A stretch of 64,000 bases of DNA, taken from Flavobacterium odoriferum. Lineage in GTDB: Bacteria; Bacteroidota; Bacteroidia; Flavobacteriales; Flavobacteriaceae. The notes under the pieces were generated by a model, which was not told the DNA's origin, made no database searches, and saw only the letters and a program-made list of their open reading frames with translations. The position numbers and the translations under genes are program-made. The stretch lies in assembly GCF_025499515.1 (NCBI RefSeq), contig NZ_JAMKFA010000012.1, forward strand, positions 124,001 through 188,000, written 5' to 3'. Positions 9,193-19,541 of this stretch are shown here, in pieces (within the stretch, counting starts at the first letter, position 1; each line of letters opens with the position of its first letter).

Positions 9193-10172
9193 TAACTTTT
9201 TCTATTCAAAAATCGGTACAAAGGTAAAGCTAATTTTAAAAGTATAGAATGCTTTAACAATAAGATTCGAAATAGATTTTTAGAACGATCAAACAGTTTG
9301 TGATTTACAAAAAACAACTTTTTAGCTTTTAAATATTCAATTTTTAAAAGAATAGTTTTATAATCTGATTGGTTCTTAATCATTTGAACAACTAAAGTAG
9401 CTGTTAAAAAACCCAAACGCTCTTTAAAAAAAGCATCTTGATTGGCCGATTTTGAATACAATTGATTGGTAATCACCATAACGCGTTCAATATCGTTTTG
9501 CATTTTTTCTTTTTTAGCCAGACTAACATTTCGAGTAATCGAATTGGGTGTTTGCAAAAATTGCCCAACAATGGTTTCAACTGCTAACATTCGTTTCGCT
9601 TGAAGAAAAACACGAGTGTTAAATTCAAAATCTTCGATATAAAGCTGTTCTTCAAAAAAAAGTTGATTGTTTCGCAAAAAATCTGTGCTATATAATTTAT
9701 TACAAGCCGAATTAGCATAACGAACCTTTTGATAATAGTCCATTCCATCAAAAATCAAATTGTTTGAAGAATTAGAAAGGGTATAACAAACGACTCCATT
9801 TTCTAAAACGCCATGAGCTCCAAATTCTAAAACCTCAACTTGAGTTGCAATTGCTTGATTTACAATTTGACTTAACGTATTAGGAACTAAATAATCATCT
9901 GCATCTAAGAAAAGTAAATAAGTTCCTTTAGCCTTTGAGATTCCTGTATTTCTTGCACCGCCAAGTCCTTTGTTTTTTTGGGATATAACTTTTAAATTAG
10001 CAACATCTTTAAAGTACGACTTTATGGTTTTCACACTATCATCGGGTGATTCATCATCAACAATAATAATTTCATAAGCTGACGATTCCAAATCATTTTG
10101 AATGACAGAATTAATGCAACGAATTACATATTTTTCAACATTATAAACCGGGATAATGACACTTAATTTCAT
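9192..10172 (-). CDS. GT2-family glycosyltransferase
   Basis: Inverting GT-A glycosyltransferase of the polysaccharide locus. The N-terminus VIIPVYNVEKYV and the metal/nucleotide motif LFLDADDY (about residues 85-92) are typical, followed by GGARNTGI. The C-terminal third is helical and basic and probably rests on the membrane. Length 326 fits. The stop overlaps the start of the next gene by one base. Donor sugar cannot be told from sequence. Confidence 0.88.
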   Translation of the reverse strand: MKLSVIIPVYNVEKYVIRCINSVIQNDLESSAYEIIIVDDESPDDSVKTIKSYFKDVANLKVISQKNKGLGGARNTGISKAKGTYLLFLDADDYLVPNTLSQIVNQAIATQVEVLEFGAHGVLENGVVCYTLSNSSNNLIFDGMDYYQKVRYANSACNKLYSTDFLRNNQLFFEEQLYIEDFEFNTRVFLQAKRMLAVETIVGQFLQTPNSITRNVSLAKKEKMQNDIERVMVITNQLYSKSANQDAFFKERLGFLTATLVVQMIKNQSDYKTILLKIEYLKAKKLFFVNHKLFDRSKNLFRILLLKHSILLKLALPLYRFLNRKS

Positions 10173-10173
10173 T

Positions 10174-11265
10174 TTACTTAACTAGAATTACGTTAAAAAT
10201 ATAAGTAAACATAAAATACAGCAATAATACGGTACCAACCATTCGATGATGTTGTTTAAAAAGTTGTTCTTTTAATATGGGATAAAAAATGATAATAGCT
10301 AGCATGAACCATGACAAATATGCAAATCTATTGGTAAAATTAGCTCTAATAACCAAAACCCAAAACGCATTAGTTATCAAATACATATTAAAAAGTTGTT
10401 CGTACAGCTTATCTGAAAAGTTCTTTTTGAACAGGTAATACCAACCTGCGAAAACTCCAGTGGCACTATAAATTAAGAAATCCCAACGAAATCCTGTTTT
10501 TGTTATGGCTTCATCTATTTCATCTGTAAAATACTGCTCAAATCTTCTATCGTTTATTCCTAACGATTCTATATATTCCACAAAAAAGTTACCTACTGCT
10601 AGTGAAACTAAAATGGTAGTTAACCAAATAAAAATATAGGTTTGCGATTTGGTATAAAAACTTGAAACTATAAATGCAAAAACGGGTAAAACCATAGTTT
10701 TATGAAAAGAAATTGCAACTAGTAACAAGGCATATAAAACTATTTTCTTGTCTTTAAAAGCTAATGCTAATAAAAAAAGAGACGTTGCCAAACCGTTTCT
10801 GATTCCATTTGTACCATAAGCCCAAAAAGAAAAGGAAACCACTAAAGCAAAAAACGCATAAAACCAATAGGCTTTAAACCATTTAACAGAAAGAATATAA
10901 AGCGGAATGATATAAATTAAAGCACAAGTAAAAAAGAAAGCCTCAACAGACATAACTTTAGTGCAAAACTCTAAAAACCAATAAAAACCATAATCTTCGG
11001 TCACTTCTAAGGGATTTCCATCTAAATATCGCTCAAAGGAATAGGCATACATGGTCATATCTACAAAAACACTATGAATAGGCCTAAAACCCATGTAAAG
11101 CAGAACAAAAACCAGAGACAAATAACCAAAAACTTTTAAAAATCGTGTATTTCTTAAGTCATCAATTTCTAAAATAACAGCGTGTAGCAAAATGCCTATC
11201 AAAAAAACCAATAAAGTTTGATAGTAAAAAAAAGTATAATGTTCTATTGGTATGAAATCAAACAT
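10174..11265 (-). CDS. EpsG-family membrane protein, candidate Wzy polymerase
   Basis: Integral membrane protein with about ten TM helices. The segment WAYGTNGIRNGLATSLFLLA resembles the conserved EpsG region with an arginine in a loop. EpsG proteins are placed in the Wzy-like polymerases that join repeat units at the periplasmic face. It is the only polymerase candidate in the locus and sits among the glycosyltransferases, one to two bases from its neighbours, which supports that role. Confidence 0.8.
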   Translation of the reverse strand: MFDFIPIEHYTFFYYQTLLVFLIGILLHAVILEIDDLRNTRFLKVFGYLSLVFVLLYMGFRPIHSVFVDMTMYAYSFERYLDGNPLEVTEDYGFYWFLEFCTKVMSVEAFFFTCALIYIIPLYILSVKWFKAYWFYAFFALVVSFSFWAYGTNGIRNGLATSLFLLALAFKDKKIVLYALLLVAISFHKTMVLPVFAFIVSSFYTKSQTYIFIWLTTILVSLAVGNFFVEYIESLGINDRRFEQYFTDEIDEAITKTGFRWDFLIYSATGVFAGWYYLFKKNFSDKLYEQLFNMYLITNAFWVLVIRANFTNRFAYLSWFMLAIIIFYPILKEQLFKQHHRMVGTVLLLYFMFTYIFNVILVK

Positions 11266-12327
11266 TTAAGACAATAGCTGTTGTTTCAAAGGTAAATATT
11301 TTTCCATCAAATTTTTATATGCACTTGTATTTGATGAATTTAAGTTTTCAAAAGCTTCGTTAATACTTTCTAAATCGAAATTCTTAATTAAAATTATTGG
11401 CGCTTGCTCTTTGATCCATTCGTATGAAGCACTAATTTTATGGTTGTTATTTAAAAAAACCAAACAAGGTGTATTCGTTATGTAAGAAAAAATCATTCCG
11501 TGTAATCTATCTGTAATTACAAGCTCTGAAGATTTGTATTGATTCCAAATTTTGTTTAATTCTTCATCTAATTGTTGCTCAGATAAATTCCCTTTATTAA
11601 TATGAGTATCATAAAATGAAACATTAGAAAAAGTTTCTTTTGCCCAATTAATTAGCGATTCATTCTGTTCAGAAGTTAATAATTTTTCGTCATCTGCTCT
11701 TAAACTTATTGTAACGCCATTGCGTATCATTTGAGGTTGCGATTTATCTAAACTCAACACAATATCTGGTGTTAAAAACACTTTCACTTTTGGAAAATGA
11801 CGTTGCATTAATTCAAAAGATTGCTGTTCTCTAACAAAAAAACTCAAGTTAGAAAGTTTACTGTACACAGAAATTGCTTTTGCTAGACTTTTTTTCCCTT
11901 TAGGAGAATTTGAAAAATCAAAAGTTTGTGGAAACGAAATAATTTTATTGTTTGGAAAGGACGCAATAACTAACTGACGTAAAGTTTCTATTTGATCATA
12001 CAAATCTCCGAAATTTCCGCCACCAACAGTTGTAATACAATCTGACGGATTCAAAATAGATTTTGCAAAGCTGATTCCTTCAATAGTTTTATTTATTGGA
12101 ATAAGAACTACTTTATGATTGGGCAACGTGTTTTGAATAAATTTTTCTTGTGCATAAGTAATGGCTACATCGCCAAGATTACTATAATTTGCTGCTAAAA
12201 AAATAAAAACTTTTGAATCTTCTTTTTTTAAGTTTTGAGACGAGAAAATGGTCGCACTTTTAAACTTTTGTAAAAAAAGAAGTATTCTAATTTTTAAATA
12301 GTAAGGAATGTATTTCTTCAAAAACAT
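11266..12327 (-). CDS. Polysaccharide pyruvyl transferase family protein
   Basis: Predicted to transfer pyruvate from phosphoenolpyruvate to a sugar, giving an acidic ketal on the glycan (CsaB/WcaK family). Visible motifs are SNLGDVAITYA near the N-terminus, VGGGNFGDLYDQ at about 100-112, and ITDRLHGMIFSYI at about 285-297 with the family His. Length 353 is typical. It abuts the polymerase and a GT2 gene without spacing. Some family members act in other ways, so pyruvylation is inferred from the family. Confidence 0.85.
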   Translation of the reverse strand: MFLKKYIPYYLKIRILLFLQKFKSATIFSSQNLKKEDSKVFIFLAANYSNLGDVAITYAQEKFIQNTLPNHKVVLIPINKTIEGISFAKSILNPSDCITTVGGGNFGDLYDQIETLRQLVIASFPNNKIISFPQTFDFSNSPKGKKSLAKAISVYSKLSNLSFFVREQQSFELMQRHFPKVKVFLTPDIVLSLDKSQPQMIRNGVTISLRADDEKLLTSEQNESLINWAKETFSNVSFYDTHINKGNLSEQQLDEELNKIWNQYKSSELVITDRLHGMIFSYITNTPCLVFLNNNHKISASYEWIKEQAPIILIKNFDLESINEAFENLNSSNTSAYKNLMEKYLPLKQQLLS

Positions 12328-13329
12328 TTATTTGATGATTTTTAAAATCAGGTACAAAAGTAAAGCTCTTTTTTGTGAAATAATAGTTTTATAAACAGAA
12401 TCCAATTTACTATTTGGCTTGTAAAACGGTATTAATCTTTGCGTTTCGGGATGTACAATCATGGTTTTTAAATGATTGTATTTTTGATTTTTAGTTAAAT
12501 TATTTTTAAATGCAAACAAATTATTAGCACAATATCGAATTCCTAAAAGCAAACTATTCGCCAGTAATTCATCAGAATGATTAATTTTCCACTTATTAAA
12601 GAACTTTTTTAAACATTCATTCTTTTTCAAATACAAGTCAAATGAATTGGCATGAAATGTTTTTATCAACGTTGTCGTTGGCCGGTTTGCGTAATGATAC
12701 AGTGGTTTATTTATAAAATGAATGCTATTTACTGAAGAAAAAACGGGAACATTAAACAAAATATCTTCAACAAGTGAAACCCCTTTTTCAAATTTAAAAT
12801 TATGTTGCTTTAAAAAATCGATTGCGTAAAATTTATTCCAAGCATAACCTAATAATCCAATAGTATTATTGGTTACAGTTGTATTTTTATTTTCAATATT
12901 TATTACTTCACTTTCATGAATAATTGATTCAGAAGAAATAAGATTTCCACTTTTATCTTCTGTATCTAAAAAATAACCAAAAACAACAACAGGTGCATTT
13001 TCTTTCTCTATTTTATCAATACACAAAGCCAATAAATCTGATTCAATGAAATCATCGCTATCCATAAAATACACATAATCGCCTTGCGCTCTTTCTAATC
13101 CAAAATTACGAGCATCAGACAAACCTCCATTTTCTTTATGAAAAATTTTCAATCTGGAATCTGAAGTATATTTTTCAATTTTTTGAATGCTGTTATCTTT
13201 TGTTCCATCATTAATGATTAACAATTCGAAATTTGCATAGGTTTGCTGAAGAACACTCAAAACCGCCTTTTCAATGTAAATTTCTACATTGTAAACGGGT
13301 AAAATAATGGAAATTAATTTCGTGTTCAT
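12328..13329 (-). CDS. GT2-family glycosyltransferase
   Basis: Inverting GT-A enzyme. It starts ISIILPVYNVEIYI, has VYFMDSDDFI as the DxD-type motif near residue 88 and GGLSDARNFG before it. Length 333. It begins 2 bases after the GT4 gene and ends directly at the pyruvyl transferase start. Specificity unknown. Confidence 0.88.
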   Translation of the reverse strand: MNTKLISIILPVYNVEIYIEKAVLSVLQQTYANFELLIINDGTKDNSIQKIEKYTSDSRLKIFHKENGGLSDARNFGLERAQGDYVYFMDSDDFIESDLLALCIDKIEKENAPVVVFGYFLDTEDKSGNLISSESIIHESEVINIENKNTTVTNNTIGLLGYAWNKFYAIDFLKQHNFKFEKGVSLVEDILFNVPVFSSVNSIHFINKPLYHYANRPTTTLIKTFHANSFDLYLKKNECLKKFFNKWKINHSDELLANSLLLGIRYCANNLFAFKNNLTKNQKYNHLKTMIVHPETQRLIPFYKPNSKLDSVYKTIISQKRALLLYLILKIIK

Positions 13330-13331
13330 GA

Positions 13332-14453
13332 TTAAATCGTATCGAATAAATGTTCAACAGAACGTGTTGAATTTTGAGCCTTTAAATAAATAGCTCTCTC
13401 TTTTGCCTTTAGTTTTAACTGATTTAATTCCTCAGATTTGGTTATAAGTTCTATTAATCCTTCGTATAAATCTTCTGTTGCATTGGGAACTATTTTACCA
13501 AACTTTCCATTGTCTAAAATTTCGTTCATTCCTGGACAATCGGTTGTTAAAACTGGAATTTCTAACGCTAATGCTTCAATTATTGCAGAGTTATATCCTT
13601 CGGTTAAAGACGAGCAAACGTACAAATCTGCTTTAGCCAAATAAGGGTACGGATTTTCTTTAAACCCTAACAACTGTACATAATTCTCAAGATTTTCTTT
13701 TTTAATTGTTGCATTTAATTTTGAAGCTAATTCTCCATCACCAATTATATATAATTTGAAATTAATATCTGTTGAAGAAGCTATTCGTTTTACAATTTGA
13801 ATCAATCGCTCGTAACCTTTCACTTCAATAAGTCGGCCAATAGAAACAATATTTAGGGTTTTACTATCAAATTCAATATCAAAACTCACTTCTTGCGATT
13901 TTTGCTGAATAAAACTAAAATCTATCGTATTTTCAATAACAAGTGTTTTATTTTCTAATTGAGGAAAAATATGCAACAAAGAATTTTTAACCTCTTGAGA
14001 AACGCAAACAATCTGATTAAATGACTGATACGCATTTTTAGTTTCTTCAAAAGTTCTAAAAGTTCTGGATAGTAATTCGGGAGTTGCTTTCGTGTGTAAC
14101 CAAGCTATTTTTTTAACTTTTGGATTTGTGATTCCTGATAAAATTCGGGTAGGAACATGTTCTAAATAAGCAACTACAATATCATAATCATTGACTTTTA
14201 ATCTATTTGCCAAAAACGAAGCAGGAATTATTTTTTGCAAAACAGAATAACCTCTAAACACTTTTGAGAACCAATAAAAATGGTTGATGACTGGATGTAA
14301 TAGCTTTTTATTAATTCCTTCTTTAAAAATAGTGAATAAAGTTACCTGGTATTTATCTTTAGGTAAAGCATTAACGAGATGAACCAAAACACGTTCGGCT
14401 CCTCCACCTTTTAAGTCGGGATGAATAAATAATATTTTTTTTAACGCATCCAT
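13332..14453 (-). CDS. GT4-family glycosyltransferase
   Basis: GT-B retaining glycosyltransferase with the N-terminal GGGAERVLVHL loop, VSIGRLIEVKGYERL in the linker and CSSLTEGYNSAIIEALALE as the donor-binding motif. Length 373. The first 13 bases overlap the end of the flippase gene, indicating translational coupling. Donor and acceptor unknown. Confidence 0.9.
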   Translation of the reverse strand: MDALKKILFIHPDLKGGGAERVLVHLVNALPKDKYQVTLFTIFKEGINKKLLHPVINHFYWFSKVFRGYSVLQKIIPASFLANRLKVNDYDIVVAYLEHVPTRILSGITNPKVKKIAWLHTKATPELLSRTFRTFEETKNAYQSFNQIVCVSQEVKNSLLHIFPQLENKTLVIENTIDFSFIQQKSQEVSFDIEFDSKTLNIVSIGRLIEVKGYERLIQIVKRIASSTDINFKLYIIGDGELASKLNATIKKENLENYVQLLGFKENPYPYLAKADLYVCSSLTEGYNSAIIEALALEIPVLTTDCPGMNEILDNGKFGKIVPNATEDLYEGLIELITKSEELNQLKLKAKERAIYLKAQNSTRSVEHLFDTI

Positions 14454-15847
14454 TTCTTCAAATACTTATTGTAAACTATTTGTAATTCTGATTGTAACAA
14501 AAAATAACTGATTACAAGTGCTACTAAAGGTAGCCAAAAAATTCCGTAGGGTAATTCCAAAAACATAATTACAGATAAAACCATAAAAACACCAAATAAA
14601 ACAAAAAATGTAGCAAATGGAAATACTATTTTAATATACTTTTTGGTCTCAAAAAATCGGAAAAGAAATAAGAAAAAATAACCAAAAAATATTGCTATTG
14701 CTGCTCCTAACAATTCTAAAACTGGTATAAGAAAATACGAAAGTAATAATACAATTATTCCACTTATTAGGCTGCTTAAAAAAATACTTTTTGTTTTTTT
14801 TGCACCTAAATAAATGGTTCCATAAAAACCACTTAATGCGTTAAATAAGATAGCCAACAATAAAACAGAGGTGTAGCGCCATGAATCATAAAACGTTATA
14901 TCAACAAAATAAGTCAAGAACAGCTGATTAATGCACAATAAGTTAATCGAAATTACAAATAAATATTTTATGTACTTTTTAAAAATGGTACTGTAATAAT
15001 CATCTTTATCTTCTCTATTATAATTTTCAATTGCTTTTTCTTGCCATGCCAAATAAAACACATTTACAAGTAACAAAACAATAGTAGGAAACTTAAATGC
15101 AATGGCAAAAATTCCGTTTGAAGCCACCCCTAAAAAAAGAACAATCAAATAGCGATTTGCTGAAGATATTGCCCACCAAGACAAACTATTTGGTACTAAC
15201 GGAATAGAATAATAGAGTAATTCTTTTGCTACTTGAAAACTATAATATTTACTATGAATGTAGCCAAACACTTTATTTCTAAATAAAATAAATACTGTTG
15301 AAAAAAAAGCCGCAATAATATTAGAATAAAGCAATCCTTCTATTTTTTTATCGTAAAAAACCAAAAAAAGAATGGCAAGAAATACATATAAAAAAGTGTA
15401 AAAAACACTAGACAAAACATATCCTTTATTGTCTGCAATAGCCCTTTGAAATTGTTGAAATAACAAGAAAAAAGACTGAAATCCTAATAAAAACAAAAGC
15501 TCTTTATAAAATAAAAAAGGATAGAAGCTCTGGAAAATTAAAACCCCAACAATCGCTATAAAAATAGAAATTAGCAAAATAAAACTCGAAGTTGTTAATA
15601 CCCTTGCTTTATTTTCAAACTGATTATTTTCTATTAACCATCTTAAAACAGCATCCGTTAATTGAAGTGTTACTATAGGAGTTAATAAACTAATGGTTGT
15701 TAAAAACAAATCAAAAACACCTACATCTTCTCTTGAAAGATAAAATGTAGTAAAAAAAACCAAAATGAAGCTAAGCCCTTTTGAGGCTAAATTCCCAATG
15801 GAGTATAACAGAGTGTTTTTTAATAAACTATTTGATTTGGTTTCCAA
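14441..15847 (-). CDS. Wzx-type oligosaccharide flippase (MOP superfamily)
   Basis: Polytopic membrane protein with about 12-14 TM helices that should flip lipid-linked repeat units across the inner membrane. The start GNLASKGLSFILVFFTTFYLS is typical of polysaccharide-biosynthesis flippases; charged residues are few between helices. Length 468. No ATG lies near the start: the frame begins with TTG at 15847, ten bases after the dehydrogenase stop, and the protein N-terminus fits the family, so TTG is accepted. Family is clear, substrate is inferred from the locus. Confidence 0.88.
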   Translation of the reverse strand: METKSNSLLKNTLLYSIGNLASKGLSFILVFFTTFYLSREDVGVFDLFLTTISLLTPIVTLQLTDAVLRWLIENNQFENKARVLTTSSFILLISIFIAIVGVLIFQSFYPFLFYKELLFLLGFQSFFLLFQQFQRAIADNKGYVLSSVFYTFLYVFLAILFLVFYDKKIEGLLYSNIIAAFFSTVFILFRNKVFGYIHSKYYSFQVAKELLYYSIPLVPNSLSWWAISSANRYLIVLFLGVASNGIFAIAFKFPTIVLLLVNVFYLAWQEKAIENYNREDKDDYYSTIFKKYIKYLFVISINLLCINQLFLTYFVDITFYDSWRYTSVLLLAILFNALSGFYGTIYLGAKKTKSIFLSSLISGIIVLLLSYFLIPVLELLGAAIAIFFGYFFLFLFRFFETKKYIKIVFPFATFFVLFGVFMVLSVIMFLELPYGIFWLPLVALVISYFLLQSELQIVYNKYLKKWMR

Positions 15848-15857
15848 AATTAGATTT

Positions 15858-17135
15858 TTACAATCTTCCGTCTACTTTTCCAGTTAAAAAACCTTTAACA
15901 TCATATACTACATTAGCTGTTTTAGTTAAAGAAGTAACATCTAAAGCTGCAAATTCTTTGTGAGCAACGCCTAATACAACCGCATCAAATTTAGAGTCAG
16001 GTAATTTTTGAGTAGTTTCGATGCCATATTCATGTTGTACTTCTTCTGGTTTTGCCCAAGGGTCATAAATCGTGATATTTATTCCATATTCTTTTAATGC
16101 ATGAACAATATCTACAATTTTAGTATTACGAACATCTGGGCAATTTTCTTTAAAAGTAACTCCTAAAAGCAATAATTCAGCTTCATGTAAAACAATTTCC
16201 TTTTTAATCATCAGCTTCACAACTTGTGAAGCTACATATTCGCCCATACTATCATTCATACGACGACCCGCCAAAATAATTTCGGGATGATAACCAGCTT
16301 CTAATGCTTTTTGAGCCAAATAATAAGGGTCAACACCAATACAATGACCGCCCACTAAACCCGGTTTAAAGGGAAGGAAATTCCATTTGGTTCCTGCTGC
16401 TTCTAATACTGCTTTAGTATCAATATCTAAAATATTAAAAATTTTAGCTAATTCGTTTACAAAAGCAATATTGATATCACGTTGTGAGTTTTCAATCACT
16501 TTTGCAGCTTCTGCTACTTTGATTGTTGGTGCTAAATGCGTTCCTGCAGTTACCACACTGTTATATAGAGCGTCTACTTTTTTACCAATTTCCGGTGTAG
16601 AACCTGCTGTTACTTTTAATATTTTTTCAACCGTATGCTCTTTATCACCTGGATTAATTCGTTCTGGTGAATAGCCTGCAAAAAAATCTACATTGAATTT
16701 TAATCCAGATATTTTTTCTAATACCGGTACACATTCTTCTTCTGTAACTCCTGGATAAACTGTTGATTCGTAAATTACAATATCGCCCTTCTTTAGCACT
16801 TTACCAACAGTTTCACTTGCTTTGTAAAGTGGTGTTAAATCGGGTTTATTATGTTTATCTACAGGTGTTGGAACCGTAACAATAAAATAATTGCAATCGG
16901 CAATATCAGTTAATTGATTAGAACAGTATAAGCCGATTTCATTTGAAGATTTAGCAACTAAAACTGATTTTAATAACTCTTCTTCCACTTCTAACGTTAA
17001 GTCAATCCCATTATTTAGTTCGGAAATACGTTGTTGATTAATATCAAATCCTACTACTGAAAATTTGGTAGCAAAAAGTCGTGCCAATGGCAAGCCAACA
17101 TATCCTAATCCTATAATTGCAATTTTTTCGCTCAT
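15858..17135 (-). CDS. UDP-N-acetyl-hexosamine 6-dehydrogenase (TviB/WbpO-like)
   Basis: NAD-dependent oxidation of UDP-HexNAc to the uronic acid. Rossmann motif IIGLGYVGLPLA at residues 6-17, the phosphate loop TPVDKHNKPDLTPL, and the active-site Cys in GLVGGHCIGVDPYYL (about 260). The GGHCIGVDPYY form is that of the TviB/WbpO/WecC class rather than UDP-glucose dehydrogenase. With the WbpP/TviC-like epimerase nearby it probably makes UDP-GalNAcA. Its start overlaps the stop of the upstream dehydrogenase by one base. Confidence 0.9.
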   Translation of the reverse strand: MSEKIAIIGLGYVGLPLARLFATKFSVVGFDINQQRISELNNGIDLTLEVEEELLKSVLVAKSSNEIGLYCSNQLTDIADCNYFIVTVPTPVDKHNKPDLTPLYKASETVGKVLKKGDIVIYESTVYPGVTEEECVPVLEKISGLKFNVDFFAGYSPERINPGDKEHTVEKILKVTAGSTPEIGKKVDALYNSVVTAGTHLAPTIKVAEAAKVIENSQRDINIAFVNELAKIFNILDIDTKAVLEAAGTKWNFLPFKPGLVGGHCIGVDPYYLAQKALEAGYHPEIILAGRRMNDSMGEYVASQVVKLMIKKEIVLHEAELLLLGVTFKENCPDVRNTKIVDIVHALKEYGINITIYDPWAKPEEVQHEYGIETTQKLPDSKFDAVVLGVAHKEFAALDVTSLTKTANVVYDVKGFLTGKVDGRL

Positions 17136-18526
17136 TATCTTGATCCAATTCCTTGGTAAATAAATCCTATTTTTTCTAACTCTTCTTTATTCAATATATT
17201 TCTTCCGTCGAAAACAAAAGCTGGTTTTAACATATTGTCATATATTTTTTGCCAATCGTATGTTTTAAATTCGTCCCATTCAGTTAACACAGCAATTGCA
17301 TGTGCATTATTGCAAGCATCGTAAGCGTTAATTGCTACTTGAACACCTTTTGCATTATCTATTTCTGAACGAGATTCTAAATAATTCAAATCAAATTGAA
17401 TTTGTTCTTCTCCTACTTTAGGGTCATATACAACTACTGTTGCTTGCTCACTTAATAAATCATCTGCCACATAAATTGCTGCTGATTCGCGCGTATCATT
17501 AGTGTCTTTTTTGAAAGCCCAACCTAAAAATGCTATTTTCTTACCAGAAACGGTGTTGTATAAGGTTTTGATTATATTTTTTGCGAAGCGACGTTTTTGA
17601 TGATCGTTCATAATGATTACTTGTTCCCAATAATCGGCCACTTCATTTAAACCATATGATTTAGCGATATAAACCAAATTTAAAATGTCTTTTTGGAAAC
17701 AAGAACCTCCAAAACCTACAGATGCTTTTAAAAACTTAGGTCCAATTCTACTATCTAAACCAATTGCTTTTGCAACTTCGTTAACATCTGCACCTGTTTT
17801 TTCACACAATTCACTCAAGGCATTAATTGAAGAAACACGTTGTGCTAAAAAAGCATTTGCTGTTAATTTTGATAATTCTGAAGACCAAACATTTGTAGTT
17901 AAAATTTTGTCATTTGGAACCCAATTAGCGTAAATATCTACTAATTGTTGAATTGCTTTTTGACCTTCTGGAGTTGTGTCTCCACCTATTAAAACTCGGT
18001 CTGGTGCAAATAAATCTTCAACTGCTGTTCCTTCAGCTAAAAATTCTGGATTAGATAAAATTTGAAAATTAACTCCATTTCCTGTATTATCTAAAATATC
18101 TTTAATGGCACTTGCAGTTCTTACAGGTAAAGTTGATTTTTCAACTACAATTTTATCATTTTTAGCTACTCGGGCAATCTGACGCGCACATAATTCGATA
18201 TATTTCAAATCGGCAGCCATACCTTTTCCAACACCATACGTTTTAGTTGGTGTATTTACCGATATAAAAATCATATCTGCTTCATCGATTGCTTTATCTA
18301 CATCGGTTGAAAAGAATAAATTTCTTCCACGAGCTTCTGACACAACATCACTTAATCCTGGCTCATAAATAGGAATATTATTCACGTCTTTATCGTTCCA
18401 AGCCGCAATTCTTTTTTCATTTAAGTCAACAACCGTAACTTTAATATGCGGACACTTTTGAGCAATAACCGCCATTGTTGGCCCGCCAACATATCCTGCA
18501 CCGATACAACAGATATTTTTAATCAT
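17135..18526 (-). CDS. UDP-glucose 6-dehydrogenase, eukaryote-like long form
   Basis: NAD-dependent two-step oxidation of UDP-glucose to UDP-glucuronate. Motifs: [16 protein letters not shown] at the N-terminus, [22 protein letters not shown] and the catalytic Cys in [12 protein letters not shown] (about 278). At 463 residues with the GYVGGPTMA start it belongs to the long class that resembles the animal enzymes. It lies 11 bases after the epimerase and is coupled to the second dehydrogenase, so two uronic acid donors are made by this locus. Confidence 0.92.
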   Translation of the reverse strand: MIKNICCIGAGYVGGPTMAVIAQKCPHIKVTVVDLNEKRIAAWNDKDVNNIPIYEPGLSDVVSEARGRNLFFSTDVDKAIDEADMIFISVNTPTKTYGVGKGMAADLKYIELCARQIARVAKNDKIVVEKSTLPVRTASAIKDILDNTGNGVNFQILSNPEFLAEGTAVEDLFAPDRVLIGGDTTPEGQKAIQQLVDIYANWVPNDKILTTNVWSSELSKLTANAFLAQRVSSINALSELCEKTGADVNEVAKAIGLDSRIGPKFLKASVGFGGSCFQKDILNLVYIAKSYGLNEVADYWEQVIIMNDHQKRRFAKNIIKTLYNTVSGKKIAFLGWAFKKDTNDTRESAAIYVADDLLSEQATVVVYDPKVGEEQIQFDLNYLESRSEIDNAKGVQVAINAYDACNNAHAIAVLTEWDEFKTYDWQKIYDNMLKPAFVFDGRNILNKEELEKIGFIYQGIGSR

Positions 18527-18537
18527 TGTATTATCTT

Positions 18538-19521
18538 TTATTTTTTTAAATTATTCCAATACCATTTTACCGCTTCTTTTAAACCCTCTCTCATAGAAAA
18601 TTTTGGTTGGTAATTTAGTAGTTTGCTTGCTTTTTCTATACTTGCTAATGAGTGTGGAATATCTCCTATTCTATTTTCTCCATAAATAATGGGAACATTA
18701 GCTATTTCATTATCATAGGTTGACAAAAACTCTCTCAAAGAATTGACCAACTCATTTAAAGTGGTTCTTTCGCCAAAAGCAGTATTGTAAACCGTGTTAA
18801 TAGCTTCTTTATTTTCGGTTAACATTGCCAACTCATTCATTTGAATCACGTTATCAATATATGTAAAATCGCGAGAAAAATTTCCATCTCCATTAATTAC
18901 TGGACTTTCATGATTTAGGAATTGGGCTACAAATTTAGGAATTACTGCTGCATAAGCACCATTTGGATCTTGATTTCTTCCAAAAACATTAAAATAGCGC
19001 AATCCAATAGTTTCAATTCCATAAGTTTTACTGAATACATCTGCATACAATTCGTTAACATATTTTGTAACAGCATATGGCGACAGTGGTTTTCCAATAA
19101 CTTCTTCTATTTTTGGCAACTTTTCTGAATCACCATAAGTTGACGAACTTGCAGCATAAATGAATCTTTTTACATTAGCATTCCTTGCAACTGTTAACAT
19201 ATTTAAAAATCCAGCAACGTTTACTTCATTTGAAGTAATTGGATCATTTATGGAACGGGGCACACTTCCTAATGCTGCTTGATGCAATACATAATCAACT
19301 CCTAAAATAGCATTTTCACAAATTTGAAAATTTCGAATATCACCTTCTATTAATGTAAAATTTGGATTTGAAAGAAAAGATTGAATATTATGATGGTATC
19401 CTGTTGAAAAATTATCCAAACAAACGACTTCATTATGTTTTAAAAAATATTCGCAAAGATTGGAACCGATAAAACCCGCTCCGCCTGTAATTAATATTTT
19501 TTTATTTACAATTTTTGACAT
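18538..19521 (-). CDS. UDP-GlcNAc C4-epimerase, WbpP/TviC-like SDR
   Basis: Extended SDR epimerase that interconverts UDP-GlcNAc and UDP-GalNAc or their uronic acids. [10 protein letters not shown] sits at about residues 12-21; catalytic [10 protein letters not shown] and YAVTK ([12 protein letters not shown]) are present, then [20 protein letters not shown], whose PNGAYAAV is typical of WbpP/TviC. Length 327. Located between wzc copy 2 and the UDP-glucose dehydrogenase gene. Pairing with the TviB-like enzyme suggests production of UDP-GalNAcA as in Vi antigen; this is inferred. Confidence 0.88.
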   Translation of the reverse strand: MSKIVNKKILITGGAGFIGSNLCEYFLKHNEVVCLDNFSTGYHHNIQSFLSNPNFTLIEGDIRNFQICENAILGVDYVLHQAALGSVPRSINDPITSNEVNVAGFLNMLTVARNANVKRFIYAASSSTYGDSEKLPKIEEVIGKPLSPYAVTKYVNELYADVFSKTYGIETIGLRYFNVFGRNQDPNGAYAAVIPKFVAQFLNHESPVINGDGNFSRDFTYIDNVIQMNELAMLTENKEAINTVYNTAFGERTTLNELVNSLREFLSTYDNEIANVPIIYGENRIGDIPHSLASIEKASKLLNYQPKFSMREGLKEAVKWYWNNLKK

Positions 19522-19541
19522 TAGAAACTTTTCTGAAAAAA

